In this document: positions 51,119 through 60,848 of the stretch, in pieces
Layout of the letters: the number at the start of each line of letters is the position of its first letter
Position numbering within the stretch: position 1 is the first letter of the stretch
Assembly: GCA_937982065.1 (NCBI GenBank)
Contig: CALJMO010000067.1
Location: forward strand, 90,277-154,276
DNA: 64,000 nucleotides
Source: an uncultured Collinsella sp.
GTDB taxonomy: Bacteria; Actinomycetota; Coriobacteriia; Coriobacteriales; Coriobacteriaceae
Direction: 5' to 3'
The notes under the pieces: model-generated
The model's database searches: none
What the model saw: only the letters and a program-made list of their open reading frames with translations
What the model was told of the DNA's origin: nothing
Program-made: the position numbers and the translations under genes

Positions 51119-54100
51119 CTAGCGCTTCTTTGGGATCGACCTAAGGCGAGCGAACCATAGGGCTGCGGCACCCGAGGTCAGGAGCGCGGTGATGCAAGCG
51201 GCGATGGGAACTGATCCTGTTGCCGGTAGGTCCTGCGGTAGGGTACAGCGTTGAATGACGCTGTCCTCGTCATGTGACTCAAGTTTATCGCCGCCACCGT
51301 TGCGGCAAAGATCGACGTGCGCGCTGTTGGTGAGTGCGGTTTGGGGCGTATAAGCCGACGTTGCCTGCATGTGTACGACTGCGCCCCGAGCGTCTGTGCC
51401 AAGGATTGCTTTGGCATCGTCAAGGTCGTCGTGCTCATCTTTGAGATCATCGCGGGTCCAAGAATCCGCATCGCTTCGAGTCGTAAAGTCGGCGGCTACC
51501 GCACCGTATTCAATTCGAATGCCCGTTACGACGGTATTGGATGTAAGGTCGAGCTCTTCCGCCTCGAGTGTGGTGGATTCCGTGGTCGAGACATCCGCCT
51601 TCCAGAGGCGCCAGCCGTCGTAATCGACGAGGCGACAGTCCTCACCAAGGCTCTCTTTTACTTCGTCGGACTCAAGCCAAGGATTTTCGTGTCCATCGTC
51701 AAGTGTCGCGTTCGCCGGTTCATCGACGTCTGTCGAGTCCAACGGCGTCGTGCGATACCACACGTTGCACAGACCGTTGAGGTCGCCGATGGCGACGGGG
51801 GTTTCGATTGAGACGAATCTCGCCGTATCGTCCTCGGCACACTCAAGATCATCGGTAATTGTGAACTCATCAACCCAGGTAGTTGAATCGTTTCGAGCGT
51901 CGATGGTATAGGAGAAAAGTCCATCCGTATTGGTTTGCGTCGCGGCGCGATTTTTACCATCTCCGTTGGCCAGCAGACCCTTTCCGATAGGTTGGACAAG
52001 CTCCTGACGCTTGTCGACCTGTCCTTTGATCTCGATGGGCGCATCCTTCATCGCGACGGATTGGACTTCTCTCGTATCCTTTATTTCAAACGTTATCTCC
52101 TCGGCAAGGTCATAGGTCCGCGGAGACATCATTTCGCGCAACGAGTAGGTGCCGGGTGCAAGATGTTCGACGCGGTGCGGCTTGTCGGATGAGGTCCAGG
52201 AGTCTATTTCGGTTTTATCGGGACCATATAAGGTGAGTTGTGCGCCTTCCACTTCCTGCTCACCGCTTGCATCGACCTTGGAGATATCAACCTTGGTGTA
52301 ATCGTCGGATACGTTAAGCCGTGCTTCTACAACGGGCGTTTTCTGGTCGGCATAAGCGAGGTCTACGATATGGGGCGTCCGGTCGAGTAAGAAGCCGGTC
52401 GGCGCTTGAGTCTCGACAACCTCGTAGCGCGCGGTACCAGATCCCAGCGGCAGGTTGTCTGCGCGTGCTTCGCCAGTTTCATCCGTCGCGACGGTCGCGA
52501 CGGTCTCACCGTCGATCGCGGCAATGCTACCATCGGGGCGCACGATATCACCCGAGGCACGGATCTCAAAGATGGCGCCCGCGAGCCTGCTGCCGTCTAC
52601 GGCATCGGTTTTAACGATCCTGATGTTTCCGGTCGCGGCGTGGTCATAATACGAGGCGATTGCAACGGGCGTTAGGTTCATGTCGGCGGGTATGTTTACC
52701 TCGATCTCTTCGCCGACAAGATAGGGCTCTTTGGCCGAGGTTTCGCGTACATAATACGTGCCCGGCACGAGCGATTCGGGCAGTGTGACGGTCCCGGTCG
52801 CGTCAGTCGTAAAGTTGTCCATTACGTTATGTGCTGGATACCAGCAAGTTTGTGAGACAGGTTCGTGATTGCTGTCGAGGAGTTGGAAGGTGAATCCGGC
52901 TAGTGGAACAGAAGCGCCTGTTTGGGCGTCGCGTTTTACAATCTGGAGATGCGTCGACAGAGCGTGGTTATCCACGATATATTGAAGCTCGGCGCCGTTG
53001 GAAATCTGATTGGCCCCGACGGTCCATTCCCCTGCACGTTTAAAACCCTCGGGGACGGTTTCCGGAACCTCGCGAACCGTGTAGCCGGCACGGTCGTATG
53101 GGACGGCTCCGTGGACACCGGCGGGTCGCTTACCTGTGCCGAACCATGCTTCGGGCTGGTCTTTGGTGGAGGCAAAGCCATAGATGTTTGTGGTCAGTGT
53201 GCCAACAACCTGCTGAGAGCTGTTGCTGACAACCTCAAAGACAACACCACCCGCCGGCTGCTCCAGGCCGGATTGGTCGCTATTGCCGTAATCCTTGAAT
53301 TTGGAAATCTCAAGGTTAAACGCAATGGGGATATCGGAAACGCGAGATTCGATCTCAACCACGCCTGAATCGCCGAGCTGGTCGGCTCCAACGGTATAGG
53401 TCCAGCTGTCGTTGGATGGCAGGTAGCCCTCGGGGGCTTTTGATTCGTAGATGGTAAAGGTTCCTAAGGGGACATCGGCGAGGGCGGCCCGACCGCTTTC
53501 GTCGGTCGTGAGGATTTGTGCCCATCCAGGGGTTGATTGCGACACACACGTGAACTCTGCTCCTGCGAGTGAAGATCCCACCTGGGGGCCGGCATTCGTC
53601 GCGGCATCGAGTTTTACGATACGCAGGTTGATGGTGCCGGGCTGTTCATCAATGGCGACCCGCCCGCCGTCATTCCCCGTGGTAAAGGCGATGCGATCAC
53701 GACGGGGGACATAGCCGGCCGGCGCCTTCGTTTCAATCAGGTAGTACGCCGTGTTGGGTAGGAGTGTTGCTTGCGCTCGACCGTTGCTGTCCATCTTGAT
53801 GGTGCCGACACGCGCGCCGCTGGCGCTCTCAAAAATATCGAATGTTGCCCCGGTAAACTGATAGGTATTGTTTCCGCTGGTAATAACGGTGTCAGCAGAC
53901 TGCTTTTGGAAGGAAACAGAGACCGCCGGCAGTACATAGAGCATGTCTTGACGTTTGCTGCCGCCCGATACGGCTCCTAGATAGCGTCGCGCGCGGTGCG
54001 GAGCGGCTTTGATGCTTCCTGATTTTGCGCTGTCGTGGAGCCACCGCGCAGCCGCCACGACTTCATTGTCGGCGGTAAAGTGTCCGCTCTTGGTTTTGCC

Positions 54101-54550
54101 CTGAGCGGTCGTGTAGGAGTAGGTGCCGTCGACATGGGTAGTGCCGTTGAGCATCCATACGGCAAGCTGGGTGGCGGCGCGGGCGCGATCGGGTGAAAGA
54201 TGGTAACCGCCAAACGACGTGGCGGTAGGATATCCGTGACAAACGATTGCCGCGAACTCGTCGTCGAGCCACACCCAGCCTTGATCAAAGTTGAGCCATG
54301 GGCCGCCCGGTTTGGTGGGGCCGGGGCGCTCCTGGTTCATGCAGTAGGCAATCGAGGTGTCTTGAGCTTCATACTTGCCGATGAAGAAGGGTCCACAATC
54401 ATCGCTAATAGTGCGGAAGCCGAGCTGGTCGTAGCCATCGACGGCAAATGCGGCTCCCGGTGCCAGGCAGCCGAAAAGCAGGAAGAGGAGCAGGAGCAGC
54501 GGACCTGTTGCGATTGCGCTGTGGACAGAGTGCGTGGGTGCGTTGGACAT
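51119..54550 (-). CDS. Thioester-domain adhesin with six SpaA-type repeats and LPXTG-like anchor
   Basis: 1143 residues. A signal peptide (~1-36) leads into a thioester domain with Cys70 in AYCMNQE and Gln128 in ATQLAVWML (TQXA motif), which together can form an internal Cys-Gln thioester for covalent host attachment. Six Cna-B/SpaA prealbumin-like repeats follow, most with a K in strand 1 (IVKTD, ISKVD, IVKRD) and an E-box-like VET/VRE segment. The last part is a separate ~200-residue beta domain, then LPATG, a membrane helix and RLRSIPKKR. A single gene, no sortase nearby. The strand opposite carries long but spurious open frames. Confidence 0.87.
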   Translation of the reverse strand: MSNAPTHSVHSAIATGPLLLLLFLLFGCLAPGAAFAVDGYDQLGFRTISDDCGPFFIGKYEAQDTSIAYCMNQERPGPTKPGGPWLNFDQGWVWLDDEFAAIVCHGYPTATSFGGYHLSPDRARAATQLAVWMLNGTTHVDGTYSYTTAQGKTKSGHFTADNEVVAAARWLHDSAKSGSIKAAPHRARRYLGAVSGGSKRQDMLYVLPAVSVSFQKQSADTVITSGNNTYQFTGATFDIFESASGARVGTIKMDSNGRAQATLLPNTAYYLIETKAPAGYVPRRDRIAFTTGNDGGRVAIDEQPGTINLRIVKLDAATNAGPQVGSSLAGAEFTCVSQSTPGWAQILTTDESGRAALADVPLGTFTIYESKAPEGYLPSNDSWTYTVGADQLGDSGVVEIESRVSDIPIAFNLEISKFKDYGNSDQSGLEQPAGGVVFEVVSNSSQQVVGTLTTNIYGFASTKDQPEAWFGTGKRPAGVHGAVPYDRAGYTVREVPETVPEGFKRAGEWTVGANQISNGAELQYIVDNHALSTHLQIVKRDAQTGASVPLAGFTFQLLDSNHEPVSQTCWYPAHNVMDNFTTDATGTVTLPESLVPGTYYVRETSAKEPYLVGEEIEVNIPADMNLTPVAIASYYDHAATGNIRIVKTDAVDGSRLAGAIFEIRASGDIVRPDGSIAAIDGETVATVATDETGEARADNLPLGSGTARYEVVETQAPTGFLLDRTPHIVDLAYADQKTPVVEARLNVSDDYTKVDISKVDASGEQEVEGAQLTLYGPDKTEIDSWTSSDKPHRVEHLAPGTYSLREMMSPRTYDLAEEITFEIKDTREVQSVAMKDAPIEIKGQVDKRQELVQPIGKGLLANGDGKNRAATQTNTDGLFSYTIDARNDSTTWVDEFTITDDLECAEDDTARFVSIETPVAIGDLNGLCNVWYRTTPLDSTDVDEPANATLDDGHENPWLESDEVKESLGEDCRLVDYDGWRLWKADVSTTESTTLEAEELDLTSNTVVTGIRIEYGAVAADFTTRSDADSWTRDDLKDEHDDLDDAKAILGTDARGAVVHMQATSAYTPQTALTNSAHVDLCRNGGGDKLESHDEDSVIQRCTLPQDLPATGSVPIAACITALLTSGAAALWFARLRSIPKKR

Positions 54551-54804
54551 GGCTGCTCCTTATCCCTCGTGCGCCGCACGGGGAGGCTGCGACGCGTAGG
54601 ATGAGGCTACCCCCGAGGTTCATGCGGGTAAGTACCGGAGCCTGACCAAAAGCTTGCCCAATTCCTGATTAATTGAGCTCAAATACAACAATCAAGCAAA
54701 AGCGCAGGTAGAAGATAGGGAGAACAGGAAGTCAAAGGTCCTCATCTCCACAATTGACGCGATTTTCAAACGAATCTCCACAGCTAAAACAAGCATCGCC
54801 ACTC
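54551..54804. other. Intergenic stretch upstream of tRNA-Gly
   Basis: About 250 bases, AT-richer than the surrounding genes. No gene is apparent. The adhesin promoter should lie here on the minus strand but I cannot fix its elements. Confidence 0.5.
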
Positions 54805-54834
54805 TTGTATCGAACAAGACAACCGCGTTATACT
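54805..54834 (+). promoter_or_regulatory. Promoter of tRNA-Gly
   Basis: TTGTAT (54805-54810), an 18-base spacer and TATACT (54829-54834), 13 bases before the tRNA. Confidence 0.6.
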
Positions 54835-54847
54835 ATCCCCCACATAT

Positions 54848-54922
54848 GCGGGCATCGCCAAGTGGTAAGGCATCAGCTTCCCAAGCTGACACTCGCGGGT
54901 TCGAGTCCCGTTGCCCGCTCCA
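54848..54922 (+). tRNA. tRNA-Gly (CCC)
   Basis: Acceptor GCGGGCA/TGCCCGC, anticodon loop TTCCCAA giving CCC, T-loop GGTTCGAGTCC, discriminator T, encoded CCA. Confidence 0.97.
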
Positions 54923-54934
54923 GTAAAAAGCACA

Positions 54935-54965
54935 AGCACGGCAGCGTTACGTTGCCGTGCTTTTT
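54935..54965 (+). terminator. Terminator of tRNA-Gly
   Basis: AGCACGGCA (54935-54943), 9-base loop, TGCCGTGCT (54953-54961), then TTTT. Confidence 0.85.
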
Positions 54966-54975
54966 ACTACCAAGC

Positions 54976-55234
54976 GCCGGGACTCGAACCCGCCAGGGTG
55001 CGAACGCGAAGCGTTTGTAGCGAGCAGGCGAAGGCGCCGACAGGCGCCTGAAGCCGGTGCGGATTTGCGAAGCAAATACGCGGACGTCCCGTTGTCCGCT
55101 CCATGGAGCACAGAAGACCTCGGGACGGCCAATTCAACAAAGTCTTCCCCATCGTCACCGTGAATCCGAGGGGATCGACCGCAGCCGGTGCGGATTTGCG
55201 AAGCAAATACGCGGACGTCCCGTTGCTCGCTCCA
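54976..55234. repeat. tRNA-associated hairpin array B (tandem copies of the tRNA-Gly 3' end)
   Basis: Begins with an inverted T-arm (GGGACTCGAACCCG), then CCAGGGTGCG and short hairpins (AACGCGAAGCGTT, AGGCG.../CGCCT, ATTTGCGAAGCAAAT). The tRNA-Gly 3' end (GTCCCGTTGCCCGCTCCA, 54905-54922) recurs with one change each at 55086-55103 and 55217-55234. The 52-base unit ending in these copies (55052-55103, 55183-55234) repeats with a 131-bp period and two mismatches. Confidence 0.85.
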
Positions 55235-55336
55235 ATTCCAAAATGTTAGGTTAATGCCTGCTGCCCATACTTGCACCTGCGCACGGTACAATGGATGGGT
55301 TACGACCAACGTGCCAATAACCAAAAAGGAGCCGCT

Positions 55337-56683
55337 ATGATCGATCGCTATACCCGCCCGGAGATGGGACACATCTTCTCCCTCGAGAACAAGTACGCCA
55401 TTTGGCAGGAGATCGAGGTTCTGGCCTGCGAGGCCCAGGCGGAGCTCGGCAAGATCGGTATTTCCAAAGACGAGGCCCAGTGGATCCGCGACCATGCCAA
55501 CTTTGAGAAGGCGAAGGTCGATGAGATCGAGGAAGTCACGCGTCACGACGTCATTGCCTTCCTGACCAACATGAAGGAATACATCGATGCCGATGTTCCC
55601 GAGGGCGACCCCAAGCCCAGCCGCTGGGTTCACTATGGCATGACCAGCTCGGATCTGGGCGACACGGCCCTGTGCTACCAGCTCACCCAGGCCTGCGACC
55701 TGATCATCGAGGACGTCAAGAAGCTCGGCGAGATTTGCAAGCGTCGCGCCTTTGAGGAGCGCAACACGCTCTGTGCCGGCCGCACTCATGGCATCCACGC
55801 CGAGCCGATGACCTTCGGCATGAAGTTTGGCTCTTGGGCCTGGGAGCTCAAGCGCGATCTGGATCGTCTTGAGGACGCCCGCAAGAATGTTGCCTTTGGT
55901 GCCATCTCGGGCGCTGTCGGCACGTACAGCTCCATCGAGCCGTTCGTCGAGGAGTATGTCTGCGAGCACCTGGGCCTGGTTCACGACCCGCTGTCCACGC
56001 AGGTTATCAGCCGCGACCATCACGCCTATCTCGCCGGCGTTCTCGCCACCACCGCAGCCACCTGTGAGCGCATCGCTACCGAGGTTCGCAATCTACAGAA
56101 GACCGATACGCTCGAGGCCGAGGAGCCGTTCCGTAAGGGCCAAAAGGGCAGCTCAGCCATGCCGCACAAGCGCAACCCCATCACCATGGAGAAAGTCTGC
56201 GGTCTGTCGCGCGTCGTGAAGTCCAACGCCCAGGTTGCCTTCGATAACGTCGCCCTGTGGCACGAGCGTGACATTTCGCACTCCTCTGCCGAGCGCGTCG
56301 CCCAGGCCGATAGCTTCATCGCCCTCGACCACATGTTCCAGTGCCTCATCCGCGTTATCGACGGCCTGCAGCTGTATCCCGCCCGCATGATGGCCAACCT
56401 CAATAAGACCCGCGGCCTCATCTTCTCTTCCAAGGTACTGCTCGCCCTCGTCGACACGGGCATCACCCGCGAGGACGCGTACGCCATTGTGCAGGAGAAC
56501 GCTATGGCAACCTGGCACGAGGTACAGGATTGTGTCTCCGGCCCCACCTTTAAGGAGCGTCTCGAGGCCGACCCGCGCTGCACCGTCAGTCGGGAGAAGC
56601 TCGACGAGATCTTTGATCCGTGGGACTTCCTCACCCGTATCGACACGGTCTTTGATCGTCTGGAGCAGCTGAGCTTCGAGTAG
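55337..56683 (+). CDS. purB: Adenylosuccinate lyase
   Basis: Acts twice in purine synthesis: cleaving SAICAR to AICAR and adenylosuccinate to AMP. 448 residues. The fumarase/aspartase family signature GSSAMPHKRNP is at ~271-281, and VHYGMTSSDLGDTAL and CAGRTHGIHAEPMTFG are present. ATG at 55337 follows AAGGAG. It completes the AMP branch together with purA at 5-6 kb. A hairpin follows at 56710-56747. Confidence 0.96.
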   Translation: MIDRYTRPEMGHIFSLENKYAIWQEIEVLACEAQAELGKIGISKDEAQWIRDHANFEKAKVDEIEEVTRHDVIAFLTNMKEYIDADVPEGDPKPSRWVHYGMTSSDLGDTALCYQLTQACDLIIEDVKKLGEICKRRAFEERNTLCAGRTHGIHAEPMTFGMKFGSWAWELKRDLDRLEDARKNVAFGAISGAVGTYSSIEPFVEEYVCEHLGLVHDPLSTQVISRDHHAYLAGVLATTAATCERIATEVRNLQKTDTLEAEEPFRKGQKGSSAMPHKRNPITMEKVCGLSRVVKSNAQVAFDNVALWHERDISHSSAERVAQADSFIALDHMFQCLIRVIDGLQLYPARMMANLNKTRGLIFSSKVLLALVDTGITREDAYAIVQENAMATWHEVQDCVSGPTFKERLEADPRCTVSREKLDEIFDPWDFLTRIDTVFDRLEQLSFE

Positions 56684-56709
56684 GTTCGGGCATAACGTTA
56701 GCTTTTTAG

Positions 56710-56747
56710 GGCGCTTTGCTGGTAATGTGTGTTGCCGGCAAAGCGCC
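56710..56747 (+). terminator. Hairpin after purB
   Basis: GGCGCTTTGC and GCAAAGCGCC, 18-base loop, followed by TCGTTGCATTT. The T-tract is weak. Confidence 0.6.
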
Positions 56748-56811
56748 TCGTTGCATTTAGGGAAAGACGGGGATAATAGTCGTCTCGAATAACATTCTGA
56801 GAGGGGATCGC

Positions 56812-57075
56812 ATGATTTCGTTTGATTACAAGCCTCAGGGCGTGTGTGCTCGCAATATTCACCTTGACCTTTCCGATGACGGCAACAAGGTGGTGGGCGT
56901 TGAGTTTACCGGCGGCTGCGACGGCAATCTCAAGGCTATCTCCAAGCTGGTCGAGGGCGCTCCCGCCGATCGCGTAATCGAGGTTCTCGCCGGTAATACC
57001 TGCGGTATGAAAAAGACCTCCTGCGCCGACCAGCTTACGCGCGCTATCGAGGCCGCTCGCGCCGAGATCGCCTAA
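56812..57075 (+). CDS. TSCPD-domain protein (TIGR03905-like)
   Basis: An 87-residue protein. FTGGCDGNLKAISKLVEG and GNTCGMKKTSCADQL, with conserved cysteines, match the small TSCPD-type proteins found next to other metabolic genes in anaerobes. The cysteines suggest metal or cluster binding, not proven. Stop and next start share TAATG. Confidence 0.83.
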   Translation: MISFDYKPQGVCARNIHLDLSDDGNKVVGVEFTGGCDGNLKAISKLVEGAPADRVIEVLAGNTCGMKKTSCADQLTRAIEAARAEIA

Positions 57076-58286
57076 TGGGTATCGCCGATCACATCAAGAA
57101 CGGAATATCGCGTCGCGGCTTTGTACTCGGTGGGGCTGCCGCGGGCGCTGCCACGGTGCTTGCCGGATGCTCGAAAAAAACGGGTACCAGCGATGATGTC
57201 GCCGGCGAGCCGCAGGTTATCAAGGACGATTCCAAAATCATCTCGATTACGGATGAGTATGAGGCTGTCGACATCGATCTTGAGCCGGCGTCATCGTGGA
57301 CGCTGCCTCTGGGTACGCTGCTGTACTACTGCGACGGCGATTACGCCGCGGCGATGATGGCGCCCGCATCGGCACTGCACGCCAACACACTCGGCGTGCT
57401 CAACCTGGGCGATGGCTCGCTTACCACATTAATCGAGGATCCTATCGAGGGCACGGGATACGCATTCTACGATGTCCGTGCCGGCGACGGCGTATTCGCG
57501 TGGGTTGAGATGAACTTTGCCAATTCATCGTGGAAGCTCTACGCTCAAAATCTGTCGGGCGCTTCGCTCTCTGGCGACGTGGTTGAGCTCGATCGAGGTG
57601 GCAAGGACTATGATCCGCCCCTGTTCACGGCGTTCGGGTCATCAGTCATCTGGTATAAAATGCCTTCGGCAGGCGGCAATAAAACGAGTAGTGATTCGTT
57701 TTGCTATCGTCGCTCGCTTGATGAATCCAAGGCCGAGGTAATTTGGAAATCGACGGGCCGCTTTGCATCGGCCCCGCGCGCGAGCGACGGCATTTTGACC
57801 ATCTCGCCGCGTGTCCGCAACGACGAGGGCGTCTACTACGGCATAACGGCAATCGATCTGACCGACGGCAACAACACCAAACGTGCCCAGCTAGTTCTTC
57901 CCTCGTCAGTCTCGCCTTTCGAGGCCGTATATATGGGCGATACCTTCGTGTTTTCTATCGAGGCGACCTATAGTGGCGTGGGCAGCCTGGGCAACATGGG
58001 CACGTATATCGGTAATGAGGGAGGGCCGTACCTCTTTCTGTCACGCGAGCCGCTCGCATGTGCGGCTGGCAAGAAGAATAAATACCTTGTTAAGGTACAG
58101 GCGTCGCATTTCCTGATCGACACCTCTGCCAAGACCTATGGCTCGCTGCTGTCGCCCGACCGCGCTTTGGAGTATGGCGATTATCCAGCTACGGCGGGAA
58201 AATCGGACTCATTCCTTACGTACGCCACGGTGCGCAACAGCCAGGGTATACCAGAGACGGTCACTGCACGTCTATTCTCTCTTTAA
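57075..58286 (+). CDS. Tat-exported lipoprotein of unknown function
   Basis: 403 residues. SRRGFVLGG (~12-20) is a twin-arginine signal, followed by a hydrophobic run and the lipobox LAGC (Cys ~32). The mature part is beta-rich with repeated Trp/Asp/Gly segments, in the style of a beta-propeller or similar solute-binding fold. The start ATG overlaps the TSCPD stop, implying coupling. Family not recognised; no transport genes accompany it. Confidence 0.7.
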   Translation: MGIADHIKNGISRRGFVLGGAAAGAATVLAGCSKKTGTSDDVAGEPQVIKDDSKIISITDEYEAVDIDLEPASSWTLPLGTLLYYCDGDYAAAMMAPASALHANTLGVLNLGDGSLTTLIEDPIEGTGYAFYDVRAGDGVFAWVEMNFANSSWKLYAQNLSGASLSGDVVELDRGGKDYDPPLFTAFGSSVIWYKMPSAGGNKTSSDSFCYRRSLDESKAEVIWKSTGRFASAPRASDGILTISPRVRNDEGVYYGITAIDLTDGNNTKRAQLVLPSSVSPFEAVYMGDTFVFSIEATYSGVGSLGNMGTYIGNEGGPYLFLSREPLACAAGKKNKYLVKVQASHFLIDTSAKTYGSLLSPDRALEYGDYPATAGKSDSFLTYATVRNSQGIPETVTARLFSL

Positions 58287-58345
58287 GCTTAGAGGGGTTA
58301 AAAAGGCGCCAACAGGGGAATAAACGCGTTGTAATTGTGAGTACC

Positions 58346-58384
58346 GCCCGCCGAGCTGCCGCGTCATAGCGGCATCCGGCGGGC
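58346..58384 (+). terminator. Hairpin between the lipoprotein and the response regulator
   Basis: GCCCGCC pairs with GGCGGGC around an inner CTGCCGC/GCGGCAT helix. There is no T-tract, so it may be structural. Confidence 0.45.
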
Positions 58385-58439
58385 TCAGGTGCGTTAAAAT
58401 GGGCTTGTTCTTAGCTAATTGAGACAGGGGGGCCGTGTT

Positions 58440-59162
58440 ATGGCTTCAGATGCAAAAAAGATTCTGCTGGTCGAGGATGAGAAGGCAATCCGTGACGCCG
58501 TCGCTGCCTATCTCGAGCGCGAAGGCTACTGGGTTGTGGGCGTCGGCGACGGCCAGTCCGCGATCGAGGAGTTCGAGAAGCATCAGTTCGACCTGGTCGT
58601 GCTCGACCTTATGCTCCCCAAGATTCCCGGCGAGCGCGTTTGCCGCACCATTCGCGATACCTCGGATGTCCCCATCATCATGCTGACGGCTAAGGGCGAG
58701 ATCGAGGACCGTATTATCGGTCTTGAGCTCGGCGCCGACGACTATCTGATTAAGCCGTTCTCGCCGCGCGAGCTCGTCGCCCGCGTTCGCGCTCTGTTCC
58801 GCCGTGCTCATCAGGCCGACGAGCCCGCCGTCGAGGTACTCGACTTCGGCGATCTGGTCATCGATATCTCGGGCCACAAGATCTTGGTCGAGGGCAAGGA
58901 AGTCGATCTGACGGCTTCCGAGTTTAAGCTGCTCACCACGCTTGCCCGCCATCCCGGCCGTGTGTATAACCGCATGGAGCTGGTCGAGAAAGTGCTCGGG
59001 TATGACTTTGAGGGCTATGAGCGCACCATCGATAGCCACGTGAAGAATCTTCGCGCCAAGCTGGGCGATGATCCCAAGAAGCCCAAGTGGCTCTACACCG
59101 TCCATGGTGTCGGCTATCGCTTCGAGGCTCCGGCCAAGACCGATAAGTCGGACGAGAAATAG
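58440..59162 (+). CDS. Response regulator, OmpR/PhoB family
   Basis: 240 residues. Receiver domain with acidic pocket VEDE, phosphoacceptor Asp in VVLDLMLPK (~53), LTAKGE and KPFSPREL. The winged-helix output domain ends TVHGVGYRFEAP. ATG at 58440 with a G-rich ribosome binding site. Followed by its kinase 11 bp on. The signals sensed are unknown. Confidence 0.93.
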   Translation: MASDAKKILLVEDEKAIRDAVAAYLEREGYWVVGVGDGQSAIEEFEKHQFDLVVLDLMLPKIPGERVCRTIRDTSDVPIIMLTAKGEIEDRIIGLELGADDYLIKPFSPRELVARVRALFRRAHQADEPAVEVLDFGDLVIDISGHKILVEGKEVDLTASEFKLLTTLARHPGRVYNRMELVEKVLGYDFEGYERTIDSHVKNLRAKLGDDPKKPKWLYTVHGVGYRFEAPAKTDKSDEK

Positions 59163-59173
59163 GGAAATCACAT

Positions 59174-60739
59174 ATGACACCTGCGCGCTTTGAAATCGGA
59201 CAAAAGCACAAGCAGGAGAGCGAGGCGGGTTCCAAGGCTAGTTGGAACACGCCTCGTTCCGATTCACGGCCAACGATGAGCTATCCCTCGCGCATGGCAC
59301 TTGCTTTTGCTCTGACATCGCTCATGACGGTATTGGTGCTGGTGGGCGTTGTCTCTGTTGTGTGGGGCACGGTCTTTTCGGATTACACACGCTCCAATAT
59401 CGTCGAAATCGCAAATTCCGCTGCCGAGAAGTTGGCGACCTCATATGAGGAAAACGGCTCTTGGACCGCGGGAGAACTGCGCACGGTCGCAACGTCGAGT
59501 TTGGTTTCCGACGATCTGGGCATGCAGGTCGTCAATAAAAAGGGTGTGATCGTTTATGACGATTCCTGGCCCTCGGCAAGCGCCACCGCCGATGTACGCG
59601 AAAACCAGGCTACGACCGACGACACGAGCGGCAAGAGGGCATCGCATAGCCCGGTCTCGTCTGCTCCAACCGACTCCGATAGCGTTGCTAACGTCGAGAT
59701 TGTAACGTCTTCCGGCGAGCATGTCGGACAGGTAAAGCTGTGGGCCATCGGCTCCGACGCTCTGCTCACCAAGGCGGACTCTGCGTTTAGGGAGAAGACC
59801 TTTAACGCCATGGCCCTCGCCGCGGTTGTTGCAATCTGCATTTCGGTCGTTATCGGATCGCTCGTGTCGCGCATGCTCACCAAACCGATTCATCGCATCA
59901 CCAGTACCGCAAAGCAAATCCGTGACGGCGACCTGTCGGCTCGCACGGGGCTGCGCGGTGATGACGAGATCGATCAGCTGGGTGAGACCTTCGATGAGAT
60001 GGCCACCTCGCTCGAGAAGGATATGAAACACGAGAAGCGCCTGACCTCAGACGTTGCACACGAGCTTCGCACGCCGCTTATGGCCATGCTCGCAACGGTC
60101 GAGGCCATGCAGGATGGCGTGTATCCCACCGACGATGAGCATTTGGAGACCGTTACTTCCGAGACGCGTCGCCTGGCTCGTCTGGTGCAGCAGATGCTCG
60201 ACCTGTCGCGCATGGAAAACAGCACGGCTCCGCTCAACCTTGAGCCGGTGGACATGGTTCCTTTCGTGCGTTCCATCGTCAATGCCCAGGAGCGCCTGTT
60301 TGTCGACCGCGATCTGCGCCTGCGTTTTGCGGACGAGACCCAGGGTCACGACGATGTCGTCGAGGCCGATCCCGACATGATCACGCAATGTGTTATCAAC
60401 CTCATGAGCAACGCCATGCGCTACACCCCCGAGGGCGGTTGGGTCGTGGTGTCGGTGCTCAGTGACCGCAGGCACGTCAGCATTGCCGTTTCTGATACCG
60501 GCATCGGTATTGCCAAGGACGATCTGTCGCGCATTTTCGGGCGGTTTTGGCGCGCCGATGCCAGCCGCGCCCGCGAAGCTGGCGGCCTGGGCGTCGGCCT
60601 CGCCGTGACCAAGCAGATTGTCGAGCGTCACCATGGCTACATATCCGTGGAGTCGGAGCTTGGAAAGGGTACGACTTTTACAATTCATCTGCCCCGCGAG
60701 CACACGGCGGACGCGGCATCTACTACAATGGAGCACTAG
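59174..60739 (+). CDS. Sensor histidine kinase (HAMP, HisKA, HATPase)
   Basis: 521 residues. Two membrane segments (~40-65, ~210-230) frame an extracytoplasmic sensor region with a Ser/Asp-rich stretch. HAMP follows (~230-285), then DVAHELRTPLMAM with the phospho-His, and a GHKL ATPase with NLMSNAMRYTPEGG, VSDTGIGIAKDD and GGLGVGLAVTKQI. Pairs with the response regulator immediately upstream. Divergent or downstream targets are not evident. Confidence 0.93.
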   Translation: MTPARFEIGQKHKQESEAGSKASWNTPRSDSRPTMSYPSRMALAFALTSLMTVLVLVGVVSVVWGTVFSDYTRSNIVEIANSAAEKLATSYEENGSWTAGELRTVATSSLVSDDLGMQVVNKKGVIVYDDSWPSASATADVRENQATTDDTSGKRASHSPVSSAPTDSDSVANVEIVTSSGEHVGQVKLWAIGSDALLTKADSAFREKTFNAMALAAVVAICISVVIGSLVSRMLTKPIHRITSTAKQIRDGDLSARTGLRGDDEIDQLGETFDEMATSLEKDMKHEKRLTSDVAHELRTPLMAMLATVEAMQDGVYPTDDEHLETVTSETRRLARLVQQMLDLSRMENSTAPLNLEPVDMVPFVRSIVNAQERLFVDRDLRLRFADETQGHDDVVEADPDMITQCVINLMSNAMRYTPEGGWVVVSVLSDRRHVSIAVSDTGIGIAKDDLSRIFGRFWRADASRAREAGGLGVGLAVTKQIVERHHGYISVESELGKGTTFTIHLPREHTADAASTTMEH

Positions 60740-60848
60740 CTTTTCGCTATTCGGTGAAGGAGGGGCCGCGCCCCTGCCGCTCCGAGTTTGCGAAAACATG
60801 CGGGAAAGAACCCGCATTTCTGTCGTATTTAGGTAAGGAGTGACTCAC

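Noticed and set aside
52950..52962. TTATCCACG, close to a classical DnaA box, and TGTGGATCA near 10032
   Set aside because: Single isolated words, the first within the adhesin gene, far from the origin; no clustering.
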